A stretch of DNA of 64,000 nt, taken from positions 1,116,001 to 1,180,000 of the forward strand of contig JACHMT010000001.1 of assembly GCA_014208095.1 (NCBI GenBank). Direction: 5' to 3'. A model generated the notes under the pieces. It made no database searches. It saw nothing but the letters and a program-made list of their open reading frames with translations, and was not told where the DNA came from. Within the stretch, counting starts at the first letter, position 1. Every line of letters starts with the position of its first letter. Positions 8,867-16,933 of this stretch are shown one piece after another. The position numbers were made by a program, and so were the translations under genes. The stretch comes from Actinospineispora eucalypti (GTDB lineage Bacteria > Actinomycetota > Actinomycetes > Mycobacteriales > Pseudonocardiaceae).

Positions 8867-9930
8867 GCGGTCTCCAACAGCAACTGGGTCTCCGGGTCGT
8901 ACCAGCGGCACTGGTCCTCGGGCAGGGCGACGCGCAGCTCGGCGCCGGGGTCCGCGCGGAACCCGGCCGGCGCGGAGATCTTCACCCGCTGGCCGGCCAG
9001 GGTGGCGGTGAGCAGGGTGGACGAGCCCAGGGGTTCCAGCACCTCCAGCTCCGCGGTCAGCCCGGCGCCCAGGGCGATCCCCTCGGGGCGGATGCCCAGG
9101 CGCACGGGTTTGCCGGCGAAGGAGCGCAGCGCGGCCGGCACCGGCAGCGACGCGCCGCCCAGGTCCAGCCGCCCGCCGTCCCCGGTGACCGTGCCGGTGA
9201 GGAAGTTCATCGGCGGGCTGCCCAGGAACCCGCCGACGAACTCGTCGGCGGGGTGCGCGTACACCTCGGTCGGCGGCCCGCACTGGGCGACCTGTCCGGT
9301 GCGCATCACCGCCACCCGGTCGCCCAGCGACAGCGCCTCCAGCTGGTCGTGCGTGACGTAGATGCAGGTGGTGCCCAGCTCGCCGACCAGCTTCTTCAAC
9401 TCGGCCCGGAAGGACAGCCGCAGCAGCGCGTCCAGGTTGGACAGCGGCTCGTCCATCAGCAGCACGTCGGCGTCCATCACGATCGCCCTGGCCACCGCGA
9501 CGCGCTGGCGCTGCCCGCCGGACAGCTTCGCCGGGTAGCGGTCCAGGTACGGGCGCAGTGCCAGCAGGTCGGCGGCCCACTCCACCTTCCGGCGGACCTC
9601 CTCGGCCGGCCGCCCGGCCACCATCAGCCCGAAGCCGATGTTGTCGGCCACCCGCTTGTTCGGGAACACCGCGTAGGACTGGAACACCATGGACAGGTTG
9701 CGCCCGCGCGGGTCGGCGTAGGTCACGTCCCGCCCGCCGATCAGCACCTGCCCGGAGTCCGGTGTCTCCAGCCCGGCGATCATGCGCAGCAGCGTGGTCT
9801 TCCCACAGCCGGACGGCCCGAGCAGCACCATGAACTCGCCGTCCGCCACGTGCAGGGACACCGCGTCGCTGGCCCGCTGGGTGCCGCCCGGGTAGGTCTT
9901 GACCAGCTCGTGGAGCTCTACATCAGCCAT
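8863..9930 (-). CDS. Sugar ABC transporter ATP-binding protein (MalK/UgpC type)
   Basis: A 355-residue ATPase with Walker A GPSGCGKTT near residue 40, signature LSGGQRQRVAVARA, Walker B VLLMDEPLSNLDA and switch THDQLEA. About 120 C-terminal residues form the TOBE/OB regulatory domain typical of carbohydrate importers (CUT1). It would power the two permeases encoded upstream in the operon. The gene begins 10 bases past the second permease and its TGA overlaps the hydrolase start. Confidence 0.92.
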   Translation of the reverse strand: MADVELHELVKTYPGGTQRASDAVSLHVADGEFMVLLGPSGCGKTTLLRMIAGLETPDSGQVLIGGRDVTYADPRGRNLSMVFQSYAVFPNKRVADNIGFGLMVAGRPAEEVRRKVEWAADLLALRPYLDRYPAKLSGGQRQRVAVARAIVMDADVLLMDEPLSNLDALLRLSFRAELKKLVGELGTTCIYVTHDQLEALSLGDRVAVMRTGQVAQCGPPTEVYAHPADEFVGGFLGSPPMNFLTGTVTGDGGRLDLGGASLPVPAALRSFAGKPVRLGIRPEGIALGAGLTAELEVLEPLGSSTLLTATLAGQRVKISAPAGFRADPGAELRVALPEDQCRWYDPETQLLLETA

Positions 9931-9939
9931 CGTGATCCC

Positions 9940-10725
9940 TCATCGGAGCGTCGTTCCCCACATGTTCACCAGGTAGCGGCGCATCACCAGGATGAACAGC
10001 AGCGCGGGCAGGATCAGCGCGAACCCGCCGGCGAACCGGTACGCCTGGGGCGCCTCGGCCAGCGAGCCGAGCACCTGCGCCGGCAGCGTGCGGTGCCCGA
10101 TGGTGAGCACGGCGGCGCCCAGTACCTCGTTCCAGGACAGCACGAAGGTGAAGATCGACGACGCGGCCAGCCCGGGCAGCGCGAGCGGGACGACCACCCG
10201 GCGCGCCGCCTCGAACCGGGTGCAGCCGAACACCCGGGCCGCCTCCTCGTAGTCCGGCGGCACCGCGACGAAGATGCTGGCCGTGATCAGCACCGTGGTC
10301 GGCAGGGCCAGCGTGGTGTGCAGCAGGGTCACCGCGAACACCGTGTCGTAGCCGCCCAGGCGCAGGAACATGGTGGCCAGCGGCACGGACAGCACCACGA
10401 TCGGCAGCGCCCGGGCCAGCAGCAGGAAAACCTGGTACGCGTCGCGGCCCCGGAACGCGTGCCGGGCCAGCGCGTACCCGGCCGGCGCACCGACCACCAG
10501 GGACAGCGCCACCGTGTACAGCCCGACCAGCACCGAGTTGCCCAGCGCCGGCACCGTTCCGACGGCGCCGACGAAGCTGCCCAGCGTGTCGGGTGAGACG
10601 GCCAGCCCGATCAGCACGATGGGCAGGCCCATGAACACGGACACCGCGACGCACGCGGCCTGCACGGCGGCGGCCCGGCACCGGCGGGCGCGCAGCGGAC
10701 GGAGATCGATCGGTGGCCGGGTCAT
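9940..10725 (-). CDS. ABC transporter permease (second, MalG-like)
   Basis: A 261-residue permease with about six membrane spans. The EAA loop DYEEAARVFGCTRFEAARRVVVP is the contact site for the ATPase, with the conserved pattern EAA-G--I/F. The start ATG at 10725 overlaps the stop of the preceding permease (ATGA). It forms the heterodimeric channel with that permease; transport of a glycoside or sugar-glycerate is inferred from the adjacent hydrolase. Confidence 0.9.
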   Translation of the reverse strand: MTRPPIDLRPLRARRCRAAAVQAACVAVSVFMGLPIVLIGLAVSPDTLGSFVGAVGTVPALGNSVLVGLYTVALSLVVGAPAGYALARHAFRGRDAYQVFLLLARALPIVVLSVPLATMFLRLGGYDTVFAVTLLHTTLALPTTVLITASIFVAVPPDYEEAARVFGCTRFEAARRVVVPLALPGLAASSIFTFVLSWNEVLGAAVLTIGHRTLPAQVLGSLAEAPQAYRFAGGFALILPALLFILVMRRYLVNMWGTTLR

Positions 10726-11552
10726 GCCGCGCTCCGGCGCATCACGCGCAGGTATCCGACCGCCGTGCCCAGGGACAGGGCGAGCACGACCAGCGCGGCC
10801 GCGCTGGCCACCGCCGGGTTCTGCAGCTGGACGTACCACTGGTAGGTCTCGCCGACCAGCAGCGGGAAGTCCCGCCCGGTGAGCGCCTGCGCCACCGCGA
10901 ACGCCTGCAGCGCCAGGATGGTGCGCAGGATCAGCGCCACCTGCAGGCTGGGCAGCAGCGCCGGCAGCGTGACGTGCCACAGCCGCTGCCAGCGGTTGGC
11001 CCCGAACACCTGGGCCGCCTCGTCGAAGTCCTGGGGGATCATCTGCACCCCGGCGACCACGATCACGAACACCAGCGAGGTCGCCCGCCAGATCTCCGCC
11101 AGCGCGACGGCGAGCAGCATGCCGGCGGTGTTCTGGTAGTTCAGCCAGGCCACGCCGTGTTCGGAAAGGCCCAGCCCGACCAGAGCTGAGTTGACGTAGC
11201 CCCGGTTGTCGAAGATGGCCAGCCAGACCAGCCCGGCGGCCAGCTCGGAAACCGCCAGCGGGATCGTCCAGACGTAGAAATGCACCGCACGGAACCGGGG
11301 CCGCGCCTGCACGAGCAGCGCCATGCCCACCGCCAGCACCACCTGGATCGGCACCACGCACAGGATGAGCAGCACGGTGTTGCGCGCGGCGCGGGGGAAG
11401 TACGGGTCGGTGAACAGGCGTGACCAGTGCGCCAGGGTGAACCCGTCCGGACCGGTGAACGCGGTGAGCACGCCCTGGACCAGCGGCCAGCCGAACAGGG
11501 CGGCCAGGAAAACCAGGGACGGCGCCAGCAACAGCCAGGGGGAGTTGCGCAT
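10722..11552 (-). CDS. ABC transporter permease (first, MalF-like)
   Basis: A 276-residue permease from the ATG at 11552, which follows the binding-protein stop by 5 bases; a GTG at 11573 would overlap that gene and is less likely. About six hydrophobic spans start with WLLLAPSLVFLAALFGWPL, typical of the UgpA/MalF class. The coupling loop is QDFDEAAQVFGANRWQRLWHVTLP. It pairs with the downstream permease in the same operon. Confidence 0.9.
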   Translation of the reverse strand: MRNSPWLLLAPSLVFLAALFGWPLVQGVLTAFTGPDGFTLAHWSRLFTDPYFPRAARNTVLLILCVVPIQVVLAVGMALLVQARPRFRAVHFYVWTIPLAVSELAAGLVWLAIFDNRGYVNSALVGLGLSEHGVAWLNYQNTAGMLLAVALAEIWRATSLVFVIVVAGVQMIPQDFDEAAQVFGANRWQRLWHVTLPALLPSLQVALILRTILALQAFAVAQALTGRDFPLLVGETYQWYVQLQNPAVASAAALVVLALSLGTAVGYLRVMRRSAA

Positions 11553-11557
11553 GCGGC

Positions 11558-12874
11558 TCACCCGACCCGGCACAGGTCGGCGGCCGGGTCCGGGGACCAG
11601 CAGGGCACCTTCAGGTCGTCGAACAGCCCCTGCAGCACCCGGGCCTGCGCGTCCAGCGTGCGCCGGATGTCGGCGCCCTCCAGGATGATCGAGCGGAAGC
11701 TGTCCTTGAACGCCTTGCTGACCTCGCCCTCCCGGCTGCCCAGACCGACCGGGAGCAGGGAAAGGAGCGCGCCGGGCGCGGCCCGCTGCCGGGCCACCGC
11801 GGCGGCCTCCATGGCCAGTGCCGGGGGGAGATCACCCGGCAGCTCGGCTTTCACCACGGGGAAGAACCCGGTCGCGCGCATGGTGGCCAGCTGGGCGGCC
11901 GGCGTGGTCAGCGCCTCGATCACCTGGCCGGCCAGCCGGGGGTCGGTGCCGCCCCGGGGCAGCGCCAGCCCGGTCAGCACCGCCAGGTAGCCGAGGCCGC
12001 GCGGCCCGCGCGGGGCGGGCAGCATCCGCCAGCTCCGGGGTTCCCGGGACGGCGCGTCCACCAGCCGGGCCACGTGGTCCCAGCCGATCCACGCCTCGCC
12101 GGAGGCCAGCGGTTCCTGCATGAACTCGTAGCCGGTGCTGGCCTGGTTGCAGTTCGGCCAGAGCTCGCGCAGGTACTGCCAGGCCGCGACCGCCTCGGGG
12201 CCTCGGAACGTGGTGATCTGCCCGCCGGTGAACGAGGGCAGCAGGTAGCCCTGCAGGAACCGGTGCACCAACCCCTTCGCCCCGCAGGGCAGGCCGAGCA
12301 CCGGGCGGCCCCCGTTGGCCCGGCGCGCGGCGATCGCCCAGTCCAACAGGCCGTCGTAGCTGAGGTTCTCCGGGTCCACGCCGGGGGGCAGCGCGGCCAG
12401 CGCCCGCTCGTGGGCGGCCATGATGAAGCTGGCCTGCACCCACGGCACGTACCAGGTCTGCCGGGTGCCGGACCGGGCCAGCGCGAGGAACTCCGGTGGG
12501 AAGCCGCGGTCGCCGAGCCCGGCCAGCAGCCCGTCCACCGGCTCCAGGAAGTCCGGGGCGAGCGGCGCGAGGTCGGAGTGTGAACCGCCGAGCAGGCCCA
12601 TCTGGGTGCGCCCGGTGGCCGCCTGGCTGCGTACCTGGCTGGCGAACGGACCCTCCTCGATGGTCACGTAGCTGACCGGCGCACTGACCGCCTTGGCCAA
12701 AGCCGCGCGGAATTTCTCCGCCTCGGCGACCGGCCGGAACTGGGTGGAGAGCAGCACCATGCCGGCCCCGCCGGTGGTAGAAAATCCGACGCAGCCGCTG
12801 GTCAGTGCCCCGGCGCCGGCCGCAAGCGCAGCCACGCCGAGCCCGCGCAGCGCTTGCCGGCGAGACAGCGTCAT
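11558..12874 (-). CDS. Extracellular solute-binding lipoprotein (sugar ABC transporter)
   Basis: A 438-residue binding protein with a Tat-like N-terminus (LSRRQALRGLGVAALAAGAG) and a lipobox LTSGC, so it is probably exported by Tat and anchored as a lipoprotein. The rest resembles family 1 carbohydrate-binding proteins, with aromatic positions that could stack on sugar rings. It is the first gene of the minus-strand operon binding protein - permease - permease - ATPase - hydrolase, and is divergent from the ROK regulator. The ligand is inferred to be a glucosyl- or mannosyl-glycerate-type compound. Confidence 0.88.
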   Translation of the reverse strand: MTLSRRQALRGLGVAALAAGAGALTSGCVGFSTTGGAGMVLLSTQFRPVAEAEKFRAALAKAVSAPVSYVTIEEGPFASQVRSQAATGRTQMGLLGGSHSDLAPLAPDFLEPVDGLLAGLGDRGFPPEFLALARSGTRQTWYVPWVQASFIMAAHERALAALPPGVDPENLSYDGLLDWAIAARRANGGRPVLGLPCGAKGLVHRFLQGYLLPSFTGGQITTFRGPEAVAAWQYLRELWPNCNQASTGYEFMQEPLASGEAWIGWDHVARLVDAPSREPRSWRMLPAPRGPRGLGYLAVLTGLALPRGGTDPRLAGQVIEALTTPAAQLATMRATGFFPVVKAELPGDLPPALAMEAAAVARQRAAPGALLSLLPVGLGSREGEVSKAFKDSFRSIILEGADIRRTLDAQARVLQGLFDDLKVPCWSPDPAADLCRVG

Positions 12875-12895
12875 CGGGTCCCCTCTAGACTTCTG

Positions 12896-12907
12896 TCAGC
12901 TCGCTGA
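12896..12907. promoter_or_regulatory. Candidate ROK operator (TCAGC-TC-GCTGA)
   Basis: A perfect 12-base dyad lies in the 61-base space between the divergent binding-protein and ROK genes. Partial matches of ACTT and AAGT flank it on both sides. Position and symmetry suggest a site for the ROK repressor controlling both directions; this is inference. Confidence 0.4.
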
Positions 12908-12935
12908 ACATAAGTCCGGGAGGAGGTGGTTGTCA

Positions 12936-14069
12936 ATGAGTACCGCCGGTGAGGTGCTGGCCGCGCTGCGCGCCGACGGGCCGCTCACCCGCGAGGAGCT
13001 GCGGGTCCGGGTCGGGCTGTCCCGGGTGACCCTGGTGGAGCGGCTGGACGCGCTGCACCGGTTGGGCCTGGTCCGCGCGGCCGGGTACCGCGAGTCCAGC
13101 GGCGGCCGCCGGGCCGAGCTGCTCGCGGTGAACGACATCGGCCGCACCGCACTGGTCGCCGACGTCGGCCAGCGGCACACCACGCTGGCCGTGGTCGACC
13201 TGGCCGGGACCGTGCTGGCCCAGGCGCACACCGACCTGCCGGACGGCCACCATCCCGACCGCACCCTGCCGGCCCTGCTCGCCGCCGGCCGCCGGCTGCT
13301 GGCCGAGACCGGCCGGGAGTCCACGCTGTCCGCGGTCGGCCTGAGCGTCCCGGGCCAGATCGACCACCGGGCCGGCGTGACGCACGCCCCGCCGACCATG
13401 CCGGACTGGGGCGGAGTCCCCCTGCGAACGCCGTTCGCGTCGCTGGAGGTGCCGGTACTGCTGGAGAACGACGCCAACGCCCTGGCCTTCGGCGCGTACC
13501 GGGGCCTCGGCAACCCGGCCGGTGCGCTGGTCGGGGTGAAGGTGGGAACGGGCATCGGCGCCGGAGTGGTGATCTCCGGCGCGGTGCACCGGGGCGAGAC
13601 CGGCTGCGCCGGGGAGATCGGGCACATCCGGGTGGAGGGCCGCGACGAGCGCTGCGACTGCGGCCGCCGGGGCTGCGTGGCCGCCCTGGCCAGCGGGCGG
13701 GCCGTGGTCCGCGAGCTGCGCGCGCACGGGGTCCGCTCGGCCGCCGAGGCGCTGGGCCGGGTGCGGGCGGGCGACCCGGACGCGGTGCGGGTGACGTCGG
13801 CGGCCGGGCGGTTGGTCGGGTCCGTGCTGGCCACCGTGGTGACCATCGTGAACCCCCGTCACATCCGGGTGGGCGGCGCCTTCGGCGTGCTGCCACCCTT
13901 CCTGTCCGGGCTGCGCGAGACCGTGCTGGCCGGAGCGCACACCCACGCACTGGACGGCCTGTCGGTCGAAGCCTGCCCCCCGGCGGAGAACACCACCCTG
14001 CTCGGCATCGCCGCCCTGGCCGCCGACGAGCACTTCGCCCCGTCCACCGTGGACCGCCTAGTGCGGTGA
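12936..14069 (+). CDS. ROK-family transcriptional regulator
   Basis: The product has 377 residues. The N-terminal winged HTH (LTREELRVRVGLSRVTLVERL) is followed by a ROK sugar-kinase-like domain with LLENDANALAFG, GTGIGAGVV, EIGHIRV and the zinc-binding CDCGRRGC. ROK repressors sense sugars or sugar phosphates. The ATG has a very strong ribosome site (GGGAGGAGG). Being divergent from the ABC importer/hydrolase operon makes it the probable substrate-responsive repressor of that operon. Confidence 0.9.
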   Translation: MSTAGEVLAALRADGPLTREELRVRVGLSRVTLVERLDALHRLGLVRAAGYRESSGGRRAELLAVNDIGRTALVADVGQRHTTLAVVDLAGTVLAQAHTDLPDGHHPDRTLPALLAAGRRLLAETGRESTLSAVGLSVPGQIDHRAGVTHAPPTMPDWGGVPLRTPFASLEVPVLLENDANALAFGAYRGLGNPAGALVGVKVGTGIGAGVVISGAVHRGETGCAGEIGHIRVEGRDERCDCGRRGCVAALASGRAVVRELRAHGVRSAAEALGRVRAGDPDAVRVTSAAGRLVGSVLATVVTIVNPRHIRVGGAFGVLPPFLSGLRETVLAGAHTHALDGLSVEACPPAENTTLLGIAALAADEHFAPSTVDRLVR

Positions 14070-14204
14070 CCACGCGCGTTGCCGAGGACCCGGTGAACGC
14101 TCGTGCTCACCGCACTGGCGGCCGCCCTACCGCGCCCCCCGTCTGGCACCCCCCGGGAGTTCCCTCTTTAGCTCCCCCAGCACCCAGGCCCGCGCTCCCA
14201 CTCA

Positions 14205-14236
14205 CTTTGCTCTGCGTCAAGAAATGCGACATCCAG
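14205..14236 (-). repeat. Dispersed 28-bp intergenic element, copy 2
   Basis: CTTTGCTCTGCGT at 14205-14217, then AAGAAATGCGACAT, is the reverse complement of the element seen at 191-219 and 14822-14858. With the latter it makes an imperfect inverted pair about 620 bases apart. Confidence 0.6.
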
Positions 14237-14384
14237 CGGCCGTTGCCTTCCGAACGCGGGGCGTGGTCGCGCGTGCGGGTTCCCGGGTTCGCTTTCATCG
14301 AGTGGCAGCGCAGTCCCCCAATCCATGACCAGAAGGTGACTGTGCCGCCACTCGGCGAGCATCCCCGGGTTGAGCGTCACCCTG

Positions 14385-14401
14385 CGTGACGGTCACGTGA
14401 C
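14385..14401. promoter_or_regulatory. Nested palindromes of unknown role
   Basis: CGTGAC-G-GTCACG at 14385-14397 overlaps the perfect 10-base palindrome GTCACGTGAC at 14392-14401. No gene starts nearby on either strand, so neither an operator nor a terminator role can be assigned. Confidence 0.3.
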
Positions 14402-14597
14402 GAGTGAGGCGGAGGTGACAGTAAGGCCGCATAGCTGGGCTGCTCCGTTCGCCGAGTGCAAGCTGAGTCCGATCTGATCACGCTGTCCACCGGACTGAGC
14501 TTGCCTTCGATGACGCGCCGCGACTACACGCGGTAAACAAACCCGAACGGGCGCGGCCCGCGGCCGCGAATCCGCTGCATCCGCGAACCGCTCCGGC

Positions 14598-14686
14598 CGC
14601 GAACCGCCGGCAATCGCGGAACCGCCGGCAATCGCGGAACCGCCGGCAGTCGCGGAACCGCCGGCAGTCGCGGAACCGCCGGCAGC
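14598..14686. repeat. 18-bp tandem repeat, five units
   Basis: Units starting at 14598 (17 bases), 14615, 14633, 14651 and 14669 follow CGCGGAACCGCCGGCART with one or two changes; a degenerate copy follows to about 14710. The unit is a multiple of three and reads open in several frames, but no start with a ribosome site or protein homology supports a gene here. Confidence 0.8.
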
Positions 14687-14821
14687 CTCGGCACCGCCGC
14701 GACGGCAGAACCGCCCCGCGCGGCAGAACCGCGCCGCGCGGCCCCAGATCGCGGAGTACGGGGGACGCGCCTTCCCCAGCCGTCGTCCGGCCCACCCGAA
14801 AGATCCACTAAGAAACGATTC

Positions 14822-14858
14822 AGTACACCGAATGTTGCGTTTTCCAACGCAGAGCAAA
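14822..14858 (+). repeat. Dispersed 28-bp intergenic element, copy 3
   Basis: AATGTTGCGTTTTCC then AACGCAGAGCAAAG matches copies 1 and 2. It lies about 90 bases upstream of the CaiB start, outside the apparent core promoter. Confidence 0.6.
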
Positions 14859-14947
14859 GGTGGGTGTGCGCGTCCGGGAGCACTCGGGAGAGAGCGACGA
14901 TTGCGGGAGGGCCGCGGGAAACAGTTTGAATACGTACCATCACGAAC

Positions 14948-16162
14948 ATGATGCCTGCACCGTTGGCCGGCCTGACCGTGCTGGAGATCGGGCAGTACAT
15001 GGCCGCCCCGTTCGCCGCCATGCAGCTGGCCGACCTGGGCGCGAGGGTGATCAAGATCGAGCATCCCGGGGTGCCGGAGGCCATGCGGATGGCCGGGCCG
15101 TTCCTGGAGGGTGAGGACGGCGAGCGGCACAGCTCCCCGTTCGTCCGGCTGAACCGGAACAAGGAGTCGATCCGGCTGGACCTCAAGTCCGAGGCCGGCC
15201 GGCGCGCCCTGCTGCGCCTGGCCGAGACGGCGGACGTGCTGGTGGAGAACCTGCGCCCGGGCGCGTTGCGCGCGATCGGCCTCGGCCCGGACGAGGTGCG
15301 CGCGGTGAACCCCGGCCTGGTGTATGCCTCGGTGTCCGGGTTCGGCCAGGACGGCCCGCTGGCCGGGTTGCCCGGGCTGGACATCATGGCCCAGGCCCGG
15401 GGCGGCCTGATGAGCATCACCGGCCAGCCGGACGGGGACCCGGTGAAGGTGGGCGTGCCGATCTGCGACCTGGTCAGCGGCCTGTACACGGCCATGGCGG
15501 TGCTCGCCGCGCTGCGACACCGGGACGCCGACCCCCAGCGAGGCGGCCAGTTCGTGGACGTGTCGCTGCTCGAGGCCGGGGTGTCCCTGGCGGTGTGGGA
15601 GGCCGGCCGGTACTTCGCCACCGGCGAGCTGCCCCGCCCGCTCGGCTCGGCGCACCAGGCGCAGGCGCCGTACCAGGCCCTGCGCTGCTCGGACGGCTGG
15701 GCCACCATCGGCGCGGTGACCGACAAGAGCTGGGCCGCCACCTGCGGGGTGCTCGGACTGCCGGAGACCATCCGGGACGATCCGCGCTACGCCGGCGCCA
15801 GCGGCCGCCACCAGCACCGCGAGGAGCTGATTCCGGTGCTCGAGGCGGTCACGGAGAAGTGGACCCAGGACGAGCTGGTGGCCGCGCTGCGCGCCGAGTC
15901 GGTGCCGTGCGCGCCGATCAACGACTACGCGCAGGTGTTCACCGACGATCACCTGTCCCAGCGGGAGTTCTTCTGGGACGCCCCGCACCCGGTGCTCGGT
16001 GAGGTCCGCCAGCTCGGCTCGCCGATGCGGCTGTCCGGGACGCCGACCCGGCGCGACGGGGCCGGGCCGCTGCCCGGCGCGCACACCCGTGAGGTGCTGC
16101 GCGCGGCCGGTTACCCGGACACCGAGATCGACGCGATGATCCGAGCAGGGGAGGCGGGATGA
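14948..16162 (+). CDS. CaiB/BaiF-family CoA transferase
   Basis: A 404-residue class III CoA transferase. The N-terminus carries GLTVLEIGQYMAAPF and GARVIKIEHPG, and the catalytic aspartate lies in GLDIMAQARGG (about residue 150). These enzymes move CoA between acids through an aspartyl-CoA anhydride in the cytoplasm. The start is preceded by TACCAT seven bases upstream, a leaderless-type promoter. Its stop overlaps the enoyl-CoA hydratase start (ATGA), so the pair probably activates and then hydrates or isomerises the same acid. The substrate is unknown. Confidence 0.92.
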   Translation: MMPAPLAGLTVLEIGQYMAAPFAAMQLADLGARVIKIEHPGVPEAMRMAGPFLEGEDGERHSSPFVRLNRNKESIRLDLKSEAGRRALLRLAETADVLVENLRPGALRAIGLGPDEVRAVNPGLVYASVSGFGQDGPLAGLPGLDIMAQARGGLMSITGQPDGDPVKVGVPICDLVSGLYTAMAVLAALRHRDADPQRGGQFVDVSLLEAGVSLAVWEAGRYFATGELPRPLGSAHQAQAPYQALRCSDGWATIGAVTDKSWAATCGVLGLPETIRDDPRYAGASGRHQHREELIPVLEAVTEKWTQDELVAALRAESVPCAPINDYAQVFTDDHLSQREFFWDAPHPVLGEVRQLGSPMRLSGTPTRRDGAGPLPGAHTREVLRAAGYPDTEIDAMIRAGEAG

Positions 16163-16929
16163 GTTTTCTGCAGGTCGAACAGTCCGGGCAGGTGTTGACC
16201 GTGACGGTCAACCGGCCGGCCGCGCGGAACGCGATGAGCTTCGGCATGTACGAGGGCCTGTACAACGCCTGCGAGCGGGCCGACGCGGACCCGGACATCC
16301 GGGTGATGGTGCTGCGCGGCGCCGGGGGGAAGGCGTTCATCTCCGGCACCGACATCGCCCAGTTCGCCGGGCTCGACGGCGCCGACGGGGTGGCCTACGA
16401 ACAGCGCATCGGCCGGGTGATCCGCCGGCTGGAGGACGTCACGGTGCCCACCGTGGCCGCGGTGGAGGGCTACTGCTTCGGCGGCGGCCTGGCCATCGCC
16501 GCCGTGTGCGACCTGCGCATCGCCACCGAGTCGGCCAAGTTCGGCATCCCCACCGCGCGCACCCTGGGCAACTGCCTTTCCATGGACACCTACGCGCTGC
16601 TGGTCGGCCACCTCGGCCCGGCGCGCACCCTGGACCTGCTGCTGCGCGCCCGGGTCTACACCGGCGCGGAGGCGCACGCGGCGGGCTTCGTCGCCGAGCT
16701 GGTCGGGGCCGACCGGGCGCTCGACGACGTGCTCGCCGAGACGGTGGACACGCTGCTGGGGCACGCCCCGCTGACCATGTGGGCCACCAAGGTCGCCGTC
16801 GCCCGGCTCCGCCGGGCGAACCTGCCGGACGGTGACGACCTGGTCACCAGGGTCTACGGCAGCGCCGACTTCGCCGCCGGCGTGCGCGCCTTCGGCACCG
16901 GCCAGCGCGCCGACTGGACCGGCAAGTAA
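16159..16929 (+). CDS. Enoyl-CoA hydratase/isomerase family protein
   Basis: A 256-residue crotonase-fold enzyme. Oxyanion-hole segments are ISGTDIAQF (about 57-65) and CFGGGLAIA (about 103-111). The usual catalytic Glu pair is not obvious: the segment after the second loop reads KFGIPTARTLGNCLS, without the Glu of classical hydratases. It may therefore be an isomerase, hydrolase or lyase variant rather than a true hydratase. It is translationally coupled to the CoA transferase. Confidence 0.88.
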   Translation: MSFLQVEQSGQVLTVTVNRPAARNAMSFGMYEGLYNACERADADPDIRVMVLRGAGGKAFISGTDIAQFAGLDGADGVAYEQRIGRVIRRLEDVTVPTVAAVEGYCFGGGLAIAAVCDLRIATESAKFGIPTARTLGNCLSMDTYALLVGHLGPARTLDLLLRARVYTGAEAHAAGFVAELVGADRALDDVLAETVDTLLGHAPLTMWATKVAVARLRRANLPDGDDLVTRVYGSADFAAGVRAFGTGQRADWTGK

Positions 16930-16933
16930 CCCG

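Larger units (their letters stand above)
14070..14947. other. Long non-coding interval (878 bp)
   Basis: No convincing gene is visible: the open frames here are short, have poor codon bias or are shadows. The interval holds two inverted copies of a dispersed 28-bp element (14205-14236 and 14822-14858), a palindromic cluster at 14385-14401, an 18-bp tandem repeat (14598-14686) and the promoter of the CaiB gene (TACCAT at 14935-14940). Confidence 0.7.

Noticed and set aside
8867..9580. N-terminal extension of the glucosylglycerate-hydrolase-like gene to 9580
   Set aside because: It would overlap the whole end of the ATPase gene in another frame, and its sequence is low-complexity Arg/Ala. The TTGA overlap at 8866 gives a normal protein length.
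14817..14824. GATTCAGT near the third dispersed element as another family I copy
   Set aside because: Only 8 bases match and the TTCAGCA half is missing.
14393..16084. 563-codon minus-strand frame reaching into the non-coding island
   Set aside because: Most of it is antisense to the CaiB gene; the rest is the 18-bp repeat translated as AGGSAT-like low complexity.
16159..16929. Firm assignment of the crotonase-fold gene as enoyl-CoA hydratase
   Set aside because: The expected catalytic Glu residues are not visible, so only the family is called.
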